From Streptomyces coacervatus (GTDB lineage Bacteria > Actinomycetota > Actinomycetes > Streptomycetales > Streptomycetaceae): a stretch of DNA of 64,000 bases. Below are positions 26,401-33,782 of the stretch, in pieces. The first letter of the stretch is position 1; each line of letters opens with the position of its first letter. The stretch spans positions 62,001 through 126,000 of the forward strand of contig NZ_JARHTP010000025.1 of assembly GCF_029223485.1 (NCBI RefSeq), in the 5' to 3' direction. Position numbers and translations under genes: made by a program. The notes below the pieces were generated by a model. It had not been told where the DNA came from. It was given only the letters and a program-made list of their open reading frames with translations, and made no database searches.

Positions 26401-26945
26401 AGCAGCTTGGCCGCGCGGTCGGGGCGGCCGGCGGCGAGGGCGCGGCCGACGTCGGAGGCGGGGCCGAGCAGGACGGTCAGGCCGTCGGCGGCGGGGGTCC
26501 CCCCGCTCGGGTGCGTCCGGGAGTGGGGGGTGTCGGTCCAGGGCAGCAGGGGCGGGCCCTCGGCGGAGTGCGCCGCGGTGACCAGGCGGCACAGGTCGGC
26601 CCAGCCGCGGGCGCCGTCCCGGGCGAGGAAGGTGACGCGGGGTGTCGACTCGTCGATGAAGGCACCGCCGCGTACGGGGGTGCGGCGCCTTTCCCGTCGT
26701 ACGGGATCGTCCTCCCGCAGCCGGGCGGGCTGCTCCACCGCCAGTTCCGTACCGAACAGCGGGCGGATGCCCGCCTTGGCGCAGGCCTTGGCGAAGCGGA
26801 CCGCGCCGGCGAGGGTGTCGCGGTCGGTGAGGGCGAGGGCGTCCATGCCCCGCTCGGAGGCGCGCTCGGCCAGCCGCTCCGGGTGCGAGGCGCCGTAGCG
26901 CAGGGAGAACCCGGAGACGGTGTGCAGATGGGTGAAGCCAGGCAT
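23445..26945 (-). CDS. dnaE2: Error-prone C-family DNA polymerase III alpha
   Basis: 1166 residues. ATG 26945 is preferred over GTG 26951 because GGAGG sits 5 nt before it. A PHP domain (FTHLHTVSGFSLRYGASHPE) is followed by the C-family polymerase core with the catalytic acidic motif VVLPDIDIDVE, the RGSGAGSLVNHLLG loop, a DNA-binding HhH region and a C-terminal OB domain (KRVIFSTLDDGTGLVDLAFF). DnaE2 makes translesion synthesis and damage mutagenesis with ImuB. A LexA-like box lies ~36 nt upstream, so it should be SOS induced. The 37-bp repeat interrupts the early region at 26493-26529 in frame. Confidence 0.95.
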   Translation of the reverse strand: MPGFTHLHTVSGFSLRYGASHPERLAERASERGMDALALTDRDTLAGAVRFAKACAKAGIRPLFGTELAVEQPARLREDDPVRRERRRTPVRGGAFIDESTPRVTFLARDGARGWADLCRLVTAAHSAEGPPLLPWTDTPHSRTHPSGGTPAADGLTVLLGPASDVGRALAAGRPDRAAKLLAPWREIYGDALRLEAVWHGRKGTGPGSLRLAARTVGFAAEQHIRPVLSNAVRYADPGLGPVADVLDAARRLVPVDPTKELDSGEAWLKGAGDMLHAAERIVEAAGYRRDTAHRLLEQTQATAAECLVDPEDDLGMGAVHFPEPHLVGAGRRTAQRALASRAAAGMMLHGYSGRRAYWERMHRELDIIAHHGFASYFLTVAQVVDDVRDMGIRVAARGSGAGSLVNHLLGIANADPVEHGLLMERFLSKERVVLPDIDIDVESARRLEVYRAIIDRFGTERVATVAMPETYRVRHAIRDVGAALSMDPADIDRIAKSFPHIRARDARAALEELPELRALAGELQREGARYGRLWELVEALDALPRGVAMHPCGVLLSDASLLSRTPVMPTSGEGFPMSQFDKDDVEDLGLLKLDVLGVRMQSAMAHAVAEVERATGERIDLDAVEGGDPATYQLIRSTETLGCFQIESPGQRDLVGRLQPATFHDLVVDISLFRPGPVAADMVRPFIEARHGRAPVRYPHPDLEEPLKGTYGVVVFHEQIIDIVAIMTRCGRGEADRVRRGLSDPESQGRIKVWFAQHAAANGYDAETIRRTWEIVEAFGSYGFCKAHAVAFAVPTYQSAWLKAHHPAAFYAGLLTHDPGMYPKRLLLADARRRGVPVLPLDVNRSAVAHRIELVSESGGSGSGSEVWGLRLALSDVYGISEAEAARIAEGQPYASLLDFWERARPSRPLAQRLAQVGALDEFGANRRDLQLHLTELHRGARGAGGGQLPLAGGRKTASAGLPDLSSAEKLSAELGVLSMDASRNLMDDHRAFLDELGVVSARRLRETRHGETVLVAGAKAATQTPPIRSGKRVIFSTLDDGTGLVDLAFFDDSHDACAHTVFHSWLLLVRGVVQRRGPRSLSVVGAAAWNLAELVELRAEGGLDEVAKRLAEPLPEGHGSDPAQGRRIHMPTGYEMNPWADLRPAGQEPSQVRKLWHQSPGSAG
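26493..26529 (+). repeat. 37-bp dispersed hairpin repeat, copy A3 (in frame)
   Basis: 37 bp beginning GGGGGTCCCCCCGCTCG and ending GAGTGGGGG, with an altered loop (GGTGCGTCCGG). It is read inside dnaE2 as TPHSRTHPSGGTPA, after the PHP domain. Confidence 0.8.
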
Positions 26946-26980
26946 CCGCACCTCCCGCTCTTGTCCGCCGTCGTCCGCAA

Positions 26981-26996
26981 TCGAACATCAGTTCCC
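26981..26996. promoter_or_regulatory. LexA (SOS) box candidate
   Basis: TCGAACATCAGTTCCC matches the actinobacterial SOS pattern CGAAC-N4-GTTC. It is centred ~44 nt upstream of the dnaE2 ATG and within 50 nt of the divergent membrane-protein gene. LexA control of imuB-dnaE2 is the known pattern in relatives. Confidence 0.7.
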
Positions 26997-27030
26997 GACT
27001 GCCCCACCCCCACCATAGACCAAAAATCGA

Positions 27031-28134
27031 ATGAGTGTGCGACAACCGTTCGGCCCTCCCCCACCTGCGGAAACGTCCGCCGCCCCGGACCGTGAGGACA
27101 TGACGCAGAGGACCTTTCTCGCCGAGGTGAAGGACGCGGTCACCCCGCGCGCCACCCTGCTGGTCGTCGGCGTGATCGCCCTCCAGCTGCTGTTCATCGC
27201 CTCCTACGTGGGCGCGCTGCACGATCCGAAGCCCAAGGACGTGCCCTTCGGAGTCGTCGCGCCCAAGGCCGCGGCCGAACAGGCGGTGGCCCGGCTGGAC
27301 AAGCTGCCCGGCTCGCCCTTCGACCCGCGTGTGGTGGCGGACGAGGCGACGGCGCGCGCGCAGATCCTGAACCGGGACATCGACGGCGCACTGATCGTCA
27401 ACCCGGCCCGCACCACCGACACGCTCCTGGTCGCCAGCGGCGGCGGCACCGTTCTCGCGAACACCCTGGCGCAGTACCTCACCGTCCTGGAGGCCTCCCA
27501 GCAGCGGACCGTCCGGACGGTGGACGTGGCTCCGGCCTCGCCCCAGGACTTCGACGGGCTGACGTCCTTCTATCTGGTCGTGGGCTGGTGCGTCGGCGGC
27601 TATCTGTGCGCCTCGATCCTGGCGATCAGCACGGGCGCCCGGCCCGCCAACCCGCGCCGCGCGGTGATCCGGCTGGTCGTGATGGCGCTGGTCTCGATCG
27701 TCGGCGGGCTCGGCGGGGCGGTGATCGTGGGCCCGATCCTGGGCGCTCTGCCGGGCAGCGTGATGGCCTTGTGGGGGCTGGGCGCGCTGGTCACCTTTGC
27801 GGTCGGGGCGGCGACGCTCGGACTCCAGGGGATCTTCGGGATCGTCGGCATCGGTCTGGCGATCCTGCTCGTGGTGATCGCGGGCAACCCGAGCGCGGGC
27901 GGCGCCTTCCCGCTGCCGATGCTGCCGCCGTTCTGGAAGGCGATCGGGCCGGCGCTGCCGCCGGGGGCGGGGACCTGGGTGGCGCGCTCGATCGCCTACT
28001 TCGACGGCAACGACACGACCGACGCCCTGCTGGTGCTGTCGGCCTGGGCGGCGGCGGGCATCGCGGTCACGCTGGCGGCGGCGGTACTGCGCGAGAGGCG
28101 CGCGGGCGAGCCCCTGCCGACTCAGGTGCAGTAG
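27031..28134 (+). CDS. DUF3533/ABC-2-like membrane protein
   Basis: 367 residues. A cytoplasmic N-tail is followed by a first helix (~43-63), a large extracytoplasmic domain (~64-175) and five more helices in the C-half (ALVSIVGGLGGAVIVGPILG and following). This is the YhgE/Pip or ABC-2-permease layout in which two membrane blocks flank an external loop. Such proteins occur in export of lipids or secreted proteins, but no ATPase is adjacent, so the function is unassigned. It is divergent from dnaE2 across 85 nt that contain the LexA box, so damage regulation is possible but unproven. A hairpin terminator follows. Confidence 0.75.
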   Translation: MSVRQPFGPPPPAETSAAPDREDMTQRTFLAEVKDAVTPRATLLVVGVIALQLLFIASYVGALHDPKPKDVPFGVVAPKAAAEQAVARLDKLPGSPFDPRVVADEATARAQILNRDIDGALIVNPARTTDTLLVASGGGTVLANTLAQYLTVLEASQQRTVRTVDVAPASPQDFDGLTSFYLVVGWCVGGYLCASILAISTGARPANPRRAVIRLVVMALVSIVGGLGGAVIVGPILGALPGSVMALWGLGALVTFAVGAATLGLQGIFGIVGIGLAILLVVIAGNPSAGGAFPLPMLPPFWKAIGPALPPGAGTWVARSIAYFDGNDTTDALLVLSAWAAAGIAVTLAAAVLRERRAGEPLPTQVQ

Positions 28135-28151
28135 CACTCCGGTACGCGAAA

Positions 28152-28179
28152 GTCCCGCCCCTCGCGCGCGGGGCGGGAC
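28152..28179. terminator. Hairpin terminator
   Basis: 10-bp stem GTCCCGCCCC / GGGGCGGGAC with an 8-nt loop, 18 nt after the membrane-protein stop and before the convergent protease stop at 28233. Three imperfect 10-nt repeats ending CAAC (28180-28213) follow it. Confidence 0.8.
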
Positions 28180-28232
28180 CTTCACTCAACTTCACACAAC
28201 TTCGAGCAACTTCTGCGGAGCCGGTGTGACGG

Positions 28233-29312
28233 TCAGCCGATCTCGGCGCCCTCGGCCGACAGCGCCTCGGTGACCGGCTGGAAGAAGGTCTCGCCGCCGG
28301 AGGTGCAGTCGCCGCTGCCGCCGGAGGTGAGGCCGATCGCCGCGTCGCCGTCGAAGAGCGAGCCGCCGCTGTCGCCGGGCTCGGCGCAGACGTCGGTCTG
28401 AATGAGACCGCTGACCGTGCCCTCCGAGTAGTTCACGGTGGCGTTCAGACCGGTGACCGTGCCGTCGTGCACCTGGGTGGTGGAGCCGCTGCGGGTCACC
28501 TTCTCGCCGACCGTGGCCTCGGCGGCGTGGGTGATGGACTGCGAGGAGCCGTCGTAGAGGTCGACCTCGCTCGGGTGGTCCACGTCGGCGGTGTACTTGA
28601 CCAGGCCGAAGTCGTTGCCCGGGAACTGGGAGTCGGCGTTGGTGCCGATCTCGTTGCCGCTGGAGTCCGACCAGGTGGAGATGGCGTCGGTGCAGTGGCC
28701 GGCGGTGAGGAAGTACGCCTCGCCGCCCTTGGTCACGTTGAAGCCGAGCGAGCAGCGGCCGCCCGAGCCGGAGATGGCGTCGCCGCCCGCGATGAAGGGC
28801 TTGAACTCCCCCTTCGAGCGCTTGAGTTCGGCCTTGGCCCCGAGCCCGTCGACGACCTTGCTCAGCTTGGCCAGCTCGGCCTTCGAGACGGTCTTGTCGG
28901 CGGTGACGACGACCTTGTTGCTGACGGGGTCCGTCGCCCAGGACGTGCCCGGGATGGTGGCGTCCTTCGTCAGCGTCGTACGGGCGCTGTTGAGTTCGGC
29001 GAGGGAGTTCTCTACGACTCTGGCTTTGGCGCCGGCCGCCTCGACAGCCTTGGCGGCGGTCTCGTCGAGGACGTTCACGACGAGGCTCTTGGCCTTCGCG
29101 TCGTAATACGTTCCGGCCGCGTCGGTGCCGAGGTTCTTGCCGAGGGCCGAGGCGAGCTTTCCGGCCGCCGCGGCCGACAGGGTCTGGGGCGCGGAGGTCT
29201 TCGGGGCCTCGCTGGCGTTCGCAGTCTGGAATGTGACTCCCGCGGCGACCAGTGCGGCTATGCCCGCACCTACCACGGCTGCACGCCGCTTGGGTATGCG
29301 TCGGTGCTTCAA
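28233..29312 (-). CDS. Streptogrisin D-like serine protease precursor (S1E)
   Basis: 359 residues from TTG 29312, chosen for its GGAGGACG ribosome site and immediate signal peptide (KHRRIPKRR, hydrophobic core, AxA at ~33). A propeptide (~34-173) precedes the mature enzyme at IAGGDAISG (Ile174). The catalytic triad is His206 (LTAGHC), Asp234 (GNDFGLV) and Ser315 (GDSGGS). Cys pairs of the alpha-lytic/streptogrisin fold are present. The mature sequence resembles SGPD in its IAGGDA start, SDSSGNEIG insert and GAEIG end. It is secreted, self-processing and chymotrypsin-like. A second streptogrisin gene lies 1.3 kb upstream on the same strand. Confidence 0.9.
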   Translation of the reverse strand: MKHRRIPKRRAAVVGAGIAALVAAGVTFQTANASEAPKTSAPQTLSAAAAGKLASALGKNLGTDAAGTYYDAKAKSLVVNVLDETAAKAVEAAGAKARVVENSLAELNSARTTLTKDATIPGTSWATDPVSNKVVVTADKTVSKAELAKLSKVVDGLGAKAELKRSKGEFKPFIAGGDAISGSGGRCSLGFNVTKGGEAYFLTAGHCTDAISTWSDSSGNEIGTNADSQFPGNDFGLVKYTADVDHPSEVDLYDGSSQSITHAAEATVGEKVTRSGSTTQVHDGTVTGLNATVNYSEGTVSGLIQTDVCAEPGDSGGSLFDGDAAIGLTSGGSGDCTSGGETFFQPVTEALSAEGAEIG

Positions 29313-29542
29313 CTCACGTCCTCCTGTGGGGGGTCGGTCCGGGAGGTTGTGGGGACCTCGCGAACCTGAAGGCGTTGAACAGCGCCTACTATCCCGAGGC
29401 CGACAGGGAGCACACAAGGGCGTCTTCAGGACGCGCGTAGAACAGGTTTTGCACGCCCCCTCATTTTTGACAGTCCACGGTCACCCCACGTCTTCGCTCT
29501 GCAAACACTGCGAGCAAGCGGTCCGTATGCACCGCGTAAGGT

Positions 29543-30448
29543 CTAGCCCTGTCCGAAATTCGACCCCTCGGGACCCGGATCCAAGCGGGGCACCGGAGGC
29601 GGCAGTTGCTCCTGCACCGGTTGCTCCTGCACCGGTTGCTGCTGCACCGGCTGCTGCGCGATCTGCTGAGGCTGGGGCGCCCCGGGCGACTGCTGTGCCC
29701 TCTCCAGGAACCGCAGCAACTCCACCGGGAACGGCAGGACGAGCGTGGAGTTCTTCTCGGCGGCGACCGCCACCACCGTCTGCAGCAGCCGCAGCTGCAG
29801 CGCGGCGGGCTGCTCGGACATCTGCTTGGCGGCCTCGGCGAGCTTCTTCGACGCCTGCAGTTCGGCGTCGGCGTTGATGACCCGCGCCCGCCGCTCGCGG
29901 TCGGCCTCGGCCTGCCGGGCCATGGAGCGCTTCATGGTCTCGGGCAGGGACACGTCCTTGATCTCGACGCGGTCGATCGTGACGCCCCACTCCACGGCCG
30001 GGCTGTCGATCATCAACTCCAGCCCCTGGTTGAGCTTTTCGCGGTTGGAGAGCAGATCGTCCAGCTCGCTCTTGCCGATGATGGACCTGAGCGAGGTCTG
30101 TGCCATCTGCGAGACCGCGAACCGGTAGTCCTCGACCCGGACGATCGCTTCGGCGGCCCCGGTCACCTTGAAGTAGACGACGGCGTCCACCCGCACCGTG
30201 ACGTTGTCCCGGGTGATGCCCTCCTGCGCGGGCACGGGCATCGTCACGACCTGCATATTGACCTTCTGGAGCCGGTCCACGAACGGCACGATCATCGTGA
30301 ACCCCGGCCCGCGCACCTCGTCGCGGAGCCTGCCGAGCCGGAACACCACGCCGCGTTCGTACTGTTTGACGACCCGTGCCGCCGCCATCGCATAAACCAC
30401 ACCGGCGGACGCAAGCGTCACTCCCGCCGCCACCAGCGCCTCGACCAT
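29543..30448 (-). CDS. Slipin / stomatin-like SPFH (band 7) protein
   Basis: 301 residues from ATG 30448. One N-terminal membrane helix (EALVAAGVTLASAGVVYAM) is followed by the SPFH domain (YERGVVFRLGRLRDEVRGPG, TMPVPAQEGITRDNVTVRVD). A coiled-coil region rich in Glu/Ala carries EADRERRARVINADAELQ, and a Gln/Pro-rich C-terminus (~255-290) contains QPVQEQ repeats. Slipins form membrane microdomain scaffolds and often act with NfeD proteases, but none is adjacent. It lies between two secreted serine protease genes on the same strand, separated from the upstream one by a terminator. Confidence 0.88.
   Translation of the reverse strand: MVEALVAAGVTLASAGVVYAMAAARVVKQYERGVVFRLGRLRDEVRGPGFTMIVPFVDRLQKVNMQVVTMPVPAQEGITRDNVTVRVDAVVYFKVTGAAEAIVRVEDYRFAVSQMAQTSLRSIIGKSELDDLLSNREKLNQGLELMIDSPAVEWGVTIDRVEIKDVSLPETMKRSMARQAEADRERRARVINADAELQASKKLAEAAKQMSEQPAALQLRLLQTVVAVAAEKNSTLVLPFPVELLRFLERAQQSPGAPQPQQIAQQPVQQQPVQEQPVQEQLPPPVPRLDPGPEGSNFGQG
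29606..29650 (-). repeat. 15-bp tandem repeat in slipin C-terminus
   Basis: Three tandem copies of a 15-bp unit (TTGCTCCTGCACCGG on the + strand, the last with one change) encode QPVQE/QPVQQ repeats in the low-complexity tail. Confidence 0.8.
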
Positions 30449-30525
30449 GCCGGCCCCCAGGAGACTGAGCCCTACCTGTCTCTGTCTGTACTCCGAAGGT
30501 AACTCCGTCACCCGGACAAGAGGGA

Positions 30526-30554
30526 GCCCCCGCACACCAGTTGTGTGCGGGGGC
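30526..30554. terminator. Hairpin terminator
   Basis: 12-bp stem GCCCCCGCACAC / GTGTGCGGGGGC with a 5-nt loop, between the stop of the streptogrisin B-like gene and the start of the slipin gene. It indicates separate transcription units. Confidence 0.85.
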
Positions 30555-30576
30555 CACTCTCAGGAAGCGTCGAGCG

Positions 30577-31476
30577 TCAGCCGATGCTCACGCCGTAGTG
30601 GCTCAGAGCCGCGGTGACCGGCTGGAAGAAGGTCGTACCGCCGGAGGTGCAGTCGCCGCTGCCGCCGGAGGTCAGACCGTAGGCCACGCTGCCGCCGTAG
30701 AGCGGACCGCCGCTGTCGCCGCCCTCGGCGCAGACCGTGGTCTGGATCAGGCCGTAGACGACGTCGCCGCTGCCGTAGTTGACGGTGGCGTTCAGTGCGG
30801 TGACCCGGCCGCTGTGTGTGCCGGTGGTGGAGCCGCGGCGGTACACCGTCGTACCGACGCTCGGGGTGGCCGCGCTGGAGATCGTCTGGTTGCCGACCGT
30901 GCTCGGGTGCGAGATGGACGAGTTGGTGTAGCGCACCAACGCGTAGTCACTGCCCGGGAAGGTGTAGCCGACGTTGGTGCCCAGCGTCGTGGTGTGGCCG
31001 GAGTTGGAGTACCAGGTGGAGGCGACCTGGCCGCAGTGGCCGGCGGTCAGGAAGTAGTAGGTGCTCCCGCTGTGCACGTTGAAGCCGAGGGAGCAGCGGT
31101 ACTGGCCGCCGTAGATGGCGTCGCCGCCGCTGATCAGCGGCTTGAACTGGCCGGACGTGCGCTTGATGGCGAGGGCGCCGGAGTTGGCGCCGGCCTGGCG
31201 CTCGATCTTCGCGATCTCGGCCTTGGAGACCGTGCTGTCGACGGTGACGACAACGCGGTTGGTCTTGCTGTCGACGGCCCAGGCGGTGCCCGGGACGTTC
31301 GCCTTGAGCACCGAGGCATTGGCGCTCTTCAGCTGGGCCGTGCTGAAGGGTGTGGCGGTGGACGCGTTCGCGCTGGGGACCGCGATCGCGGCGGCGGCCA
31401 CGAGACCGGTGGTGACGGCGATCAGCCGGGTCCGTCTCGCAATACCGCTGCGGGGGGTGGTGCGCTTGATCCTCAC
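30577..31476 (-). CDS. Streptogrisin A/B-like serine protease precursor (S1E)
   Basis: 299 residues from GTG 31476, which follows a strong GGGAGG site. The signal peptide ends near ANA (~38) and a short propeptide (~39-114) follows. The mature enzyme starts at ISGGDAIYG (Ile115). The triad is His147 (FLTAGHC), Asp177 (SDYALVRY) and Ser255 (GDSGGPL). The mature part is close to SGPA/SGPB of S. griseus (STTGTHSGRVTALNATVNYG, end GVSIG). It is secreted and activated by autocleavage of the propeptide, which also aids folding. The paralogue at 28233-29312 is the longer-prodomain type. Confidence 0.92.
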   Translation of the reverse strand: MRIKRTTPRSGIARRTRLIAVTTGLVAAAAIAVPSANASTATPFSTAQLKSANASVLKANVPGTAWAVDSKTNRVVVTVDSTVSKAEIAKIERQAGANSGALAIKRTSGQFKPLISGGDAIYGGQYRCSLGFNVHSGSTYYFLTAGHCGQVASTWYSNSGHTTTLGTNVGYTFPGSDYALVRYTNSSISHPSTVGNQTISSAATPSVGTTVYRRGSTTGTHSGRVTALNATVNYGSGDVVYGLIQTTVCAEGGDSGGPLYGGSVAYGLTSGGSGDCTSGGTTFFQPVTAALSHYGVSIG

Positions 31477-31687
31477 GTTCGTTCCTCCCAAGGGGAAGTC
31501 AGTGGGCCCGCGTGGGGTCGGGGCCCGTGAGGCGCAGCCAGGGCTCTGATCATCCGGATTCCGGACACGCCGTGCCCCTGACAAGCGCTTGCCGGGAGTA
31601 TTCGGCCGAACGACCGGTAGACGCAAGGGGGCCTTTCGGCCGTCAACCTTTGGATCAACTATGCTTTTTGGCCACCCGTGCCCTGGT

Positions 31688-32467
31688 TCAGACCAGGTTG
31701 CGCTCACCCGCCTCGACAGCGACGTCCAGCGTGTTCCCCGGCGGCGGAAAAGGGCAGATGAAGTGGTCCGCGAAGGCGCACGGCGGCAGCACGGCGCGGT
31801 TGAGGTCGACCGTCGTACGGCCCTCGGCATCGGGGGCCTGCGGGTAGAGAAACCGGAAGCAGAAACTTCCGTCCCCGCTGGTCGTATCGGCGAAGACGGC
31901 CCACAGCACATCGCCTTGGATCGCGACCTGGAGGGTGAGGTCCTGTCCGTCGAGAGTGAAGGCCAGTTCGCCGGCGAGTCCCAGCCCGCGTCCGCGTCCG
32001 TCCGCGTTCTTCACGCGTACGGTGCGGTCCTCGCCGTACGGTGTGAAGCGCCCCGGCACCGACCAGCGCGGATCGTAGGGCGTGGCCTCGATCCCGCGGA
32101 AGGCGCGCCGCGCCTGCGACGCCGGATCGAAGTCCCGCACACCCCAGACCCCTTCGCGGACGAGCACGACCAGCCGCCGCTCGCCGTGGGCGACCCGGGC
32201 CGCGTCCACCGCTGCGGAGTCGGCCGTGAGCCGAACCGCGCCGTCGAGGGGCTGCCCGTCCACGGTCAGACCATCGGCGGCCACGGCGGTCAGCACCACA
32301 CCCTCGCCGTCGGCCGCCCAGATCCCGGGAATGTCCGGAAGTCGCCCGTCCGGATGGTCCTCGAACCAGTGCGTACCGGTCAGCGCAAGCGGCCCGTAGG
32401 GCGCCGACACCGTCTCGACGCGGCGCTCCTGCCACTTCTTCCACTCATCGCACGCATCCGAAGTCAT
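31688..32467 (-). CDS. DUF1684 family protein
   Basis: 259 residues from ATG 32467, which begins 1 nt after the upstream monooxygenase stop. The DUF1684 layout is recognised by DEWKKWQERRVETVSAPYG, the central FRGIEATPYDPRWSVPGRF and the C-terminal block RTTVDLNRAVLPPCAFADHF with CPFPPPGN. Function is not established; members are often close to flavin enzymes or oxidoreductases. Its place as the last gene of the sulfur-scavenging operon suggests cotranscription. Confidence 0.82.
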   Translation of the reverse strand: MTSDACDEWKKWQERRVETVSAPYGPLALTGTHWFEDHPDGRLPDIPGIWAADGEGVVLTAVAADGLTVDGQPLDGAVRLTADSAAVDAARVAHGERRLVVLVREGVWGVRDFDPASQARRAFRGIEATPYDPRWSVPGRFTPYGEDRTVRVKNADGRGRGLGLAGELAFTLDGQDLTLQVAIQGDVLWAVFADTTSGDGSFCFRFLYPQAPDAEGRTTVDLNRAVLPPCAFADHFICPFPPPGNTLDVAVEAGERNLV

Positions 32468-32468
32468 G

Positions 32469-33782
32469 TCAGCCCCTCCATACCGGGTCGGGCAACCCGA
32501 GATGTGAGCGCAGAGTGGCGCCCTGGTATTCCGTGCGGAACACACCCCGCTCCTGGAGCAGCGGCACCACCCGGTCCACGAACTCGTCGAGCCCGCTCGG
32601 GGTGATCACCGGCTGGACGATGAAACCGTCGGCGGCGTCCTTCTGCACGAACTCGTCGAGCTCGGCGGCGACGGCCTCGGGAGTGCCGATGAAGGACTGC
32701 CGGGCGCCCGCCTCGATCACGGTCTGCCGGATGGACAGCCCCTTCTCCTTCGACAGCGCCCGCCACTTCTCGGCGATCGCGACGGTGTCGCCGCGCCGGG
32801 TGCGCCCCTGGGTGATCCCCGAGTCCGCCACCGGGTCGATCTCGGGGAGCGGCCCGTCGGGGTCGTACGACGACAGGTCGACGCCCCAGATCTGCTCCAG
32901 GGCGAGGATCGCGTTCTGCGGGGAGACCTGCTGCCGCCGGATCTCGGCGGCCCTGTCCTGTGCCTCGGCGGCGGTGTCCCCGAGGACGACCGTGACGCCG
33001 GGCATGATCTTCAAGTCCCCAGGATTACGGCCGTACTTGGCCAGCCTCCGCTTCACATCGGCGTAGAAGGAGCGCCCCGCCGCCAGCGAGCCGTGCCGCG
33101 TGAAGACGACGTCGGCCGTGGCCGCGGCGAACTCCCGACCCTCGTCCGAGTCACCTGCCTGAATGACGACCGGGTGCCCCTGCGGCGAGCGCGGCAGCGT
33201 GAACTCGCCCGCGATGTCGAAGTGTTCCCCGCGATGCGCAAAGGGCCGGGGGACGCCGTCCGGGGTCCACGAGTCCCACAACTGCCTTGCCGTGGCGACG
33301 AATTCGGCGGCCCGCGTGTACCGGTCGGCCCGGTCGAGGAAGCCGCCGCGCCGGAAGTTCTCCCCGGTGAAGGCGTCCGAGGAGGTCACCACGTTCCAGG
33401 CCGCCCGGCCGCCGCTGAGGTGGTCCAACGTGGCCAGCCTGCGGGCGAGCTCGTACGGCTCGTTGAAGGTCGCGCTGACCGTGGCCGCGAGCCCGAGGTG
33501 TTCCGTCACGGCGGCGAGCGCGTTGAGCACGGTGAGCGACTCGGGCCGCCCCACCACGTCCAAGTCGTGGATACGGCCCTTGTGTTCACGCAGCCGCAGC
33601 CCCTCCGCGAGGAAGAAGAAGTCGAACAGGCCACGTTCGGCGGTGCGGGCCAGATGCTCGAAGGACGAGAAGTCGATCTGCGACTTCGAGCGCGGATCGG
33701 CCCATACGGTGGTGTTGTTGACGCCGGGGAAGTGCGCGGCGAGATGGATCTTTTTGAGCGACGTACGAGGCCGTACCGTCAT
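32469..33782 (-). CDS. LLM-class FMN-dependent monooxygenase (NtaA/SnaA/DszA type)
   Basis: 437 residues. The TIM-barrel luciferase-like family is recognised by KKIHLAAHFPGVNNTTVW, LSGGRAAWNVVTSSDAFTGENF and SPQGHPVVIQAGDSDEGREF. NtaA/DszA/SnaA enzymes use FMNH2 supplied by a separate reductase to oxidise C-S, C-N or similar bonds. ATG 33782 overlaps the stop of the second monooxygenase (ATGA), and both follow an ABC transporter. Desulfurisation of an imported organosulfur compound is therefore the best guess. No flavin reductase gene is seen in the window. Confidence 0.88.
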   Translation of the reverse strand: MTVRPRTSLKKIHLAAHFPGVNNTTVWADPRSKSQIDFSSFEHLARTAERGLFDFFFLAEGLRLREHKGRIHDLDVVGRPESLTVLNALAAVTEHLGLAATVSATFNEPYELARRLATLDHLSGGRAAWNVVTSSDAFTGENFRRGGFLDRADRYTRAAEFVATARQLWDSWTPDGVPRPFAHRGEHFDIAGEFTLPRSPQGHPVVIQAGDSDEGREFAAATADVVFTRHGSLAAGRSFYADVKRRLAKYGRNPGDLKIMPGVTVVLGDTAAEAQDRAAEIRRQQVSPQNAILALEQIWGVDLSSYDPDGPLPEIDPVADSGITQGRTRRGDTVAIAEKWRALSKEKGLSIRQTVIEAGARQSFIGTPEAVAAELDEFVQKDAADGFIVQPVITPSGLDEFVDRVVPLLQERGVFRTEYQGATLRSHLGLPDPVWRG

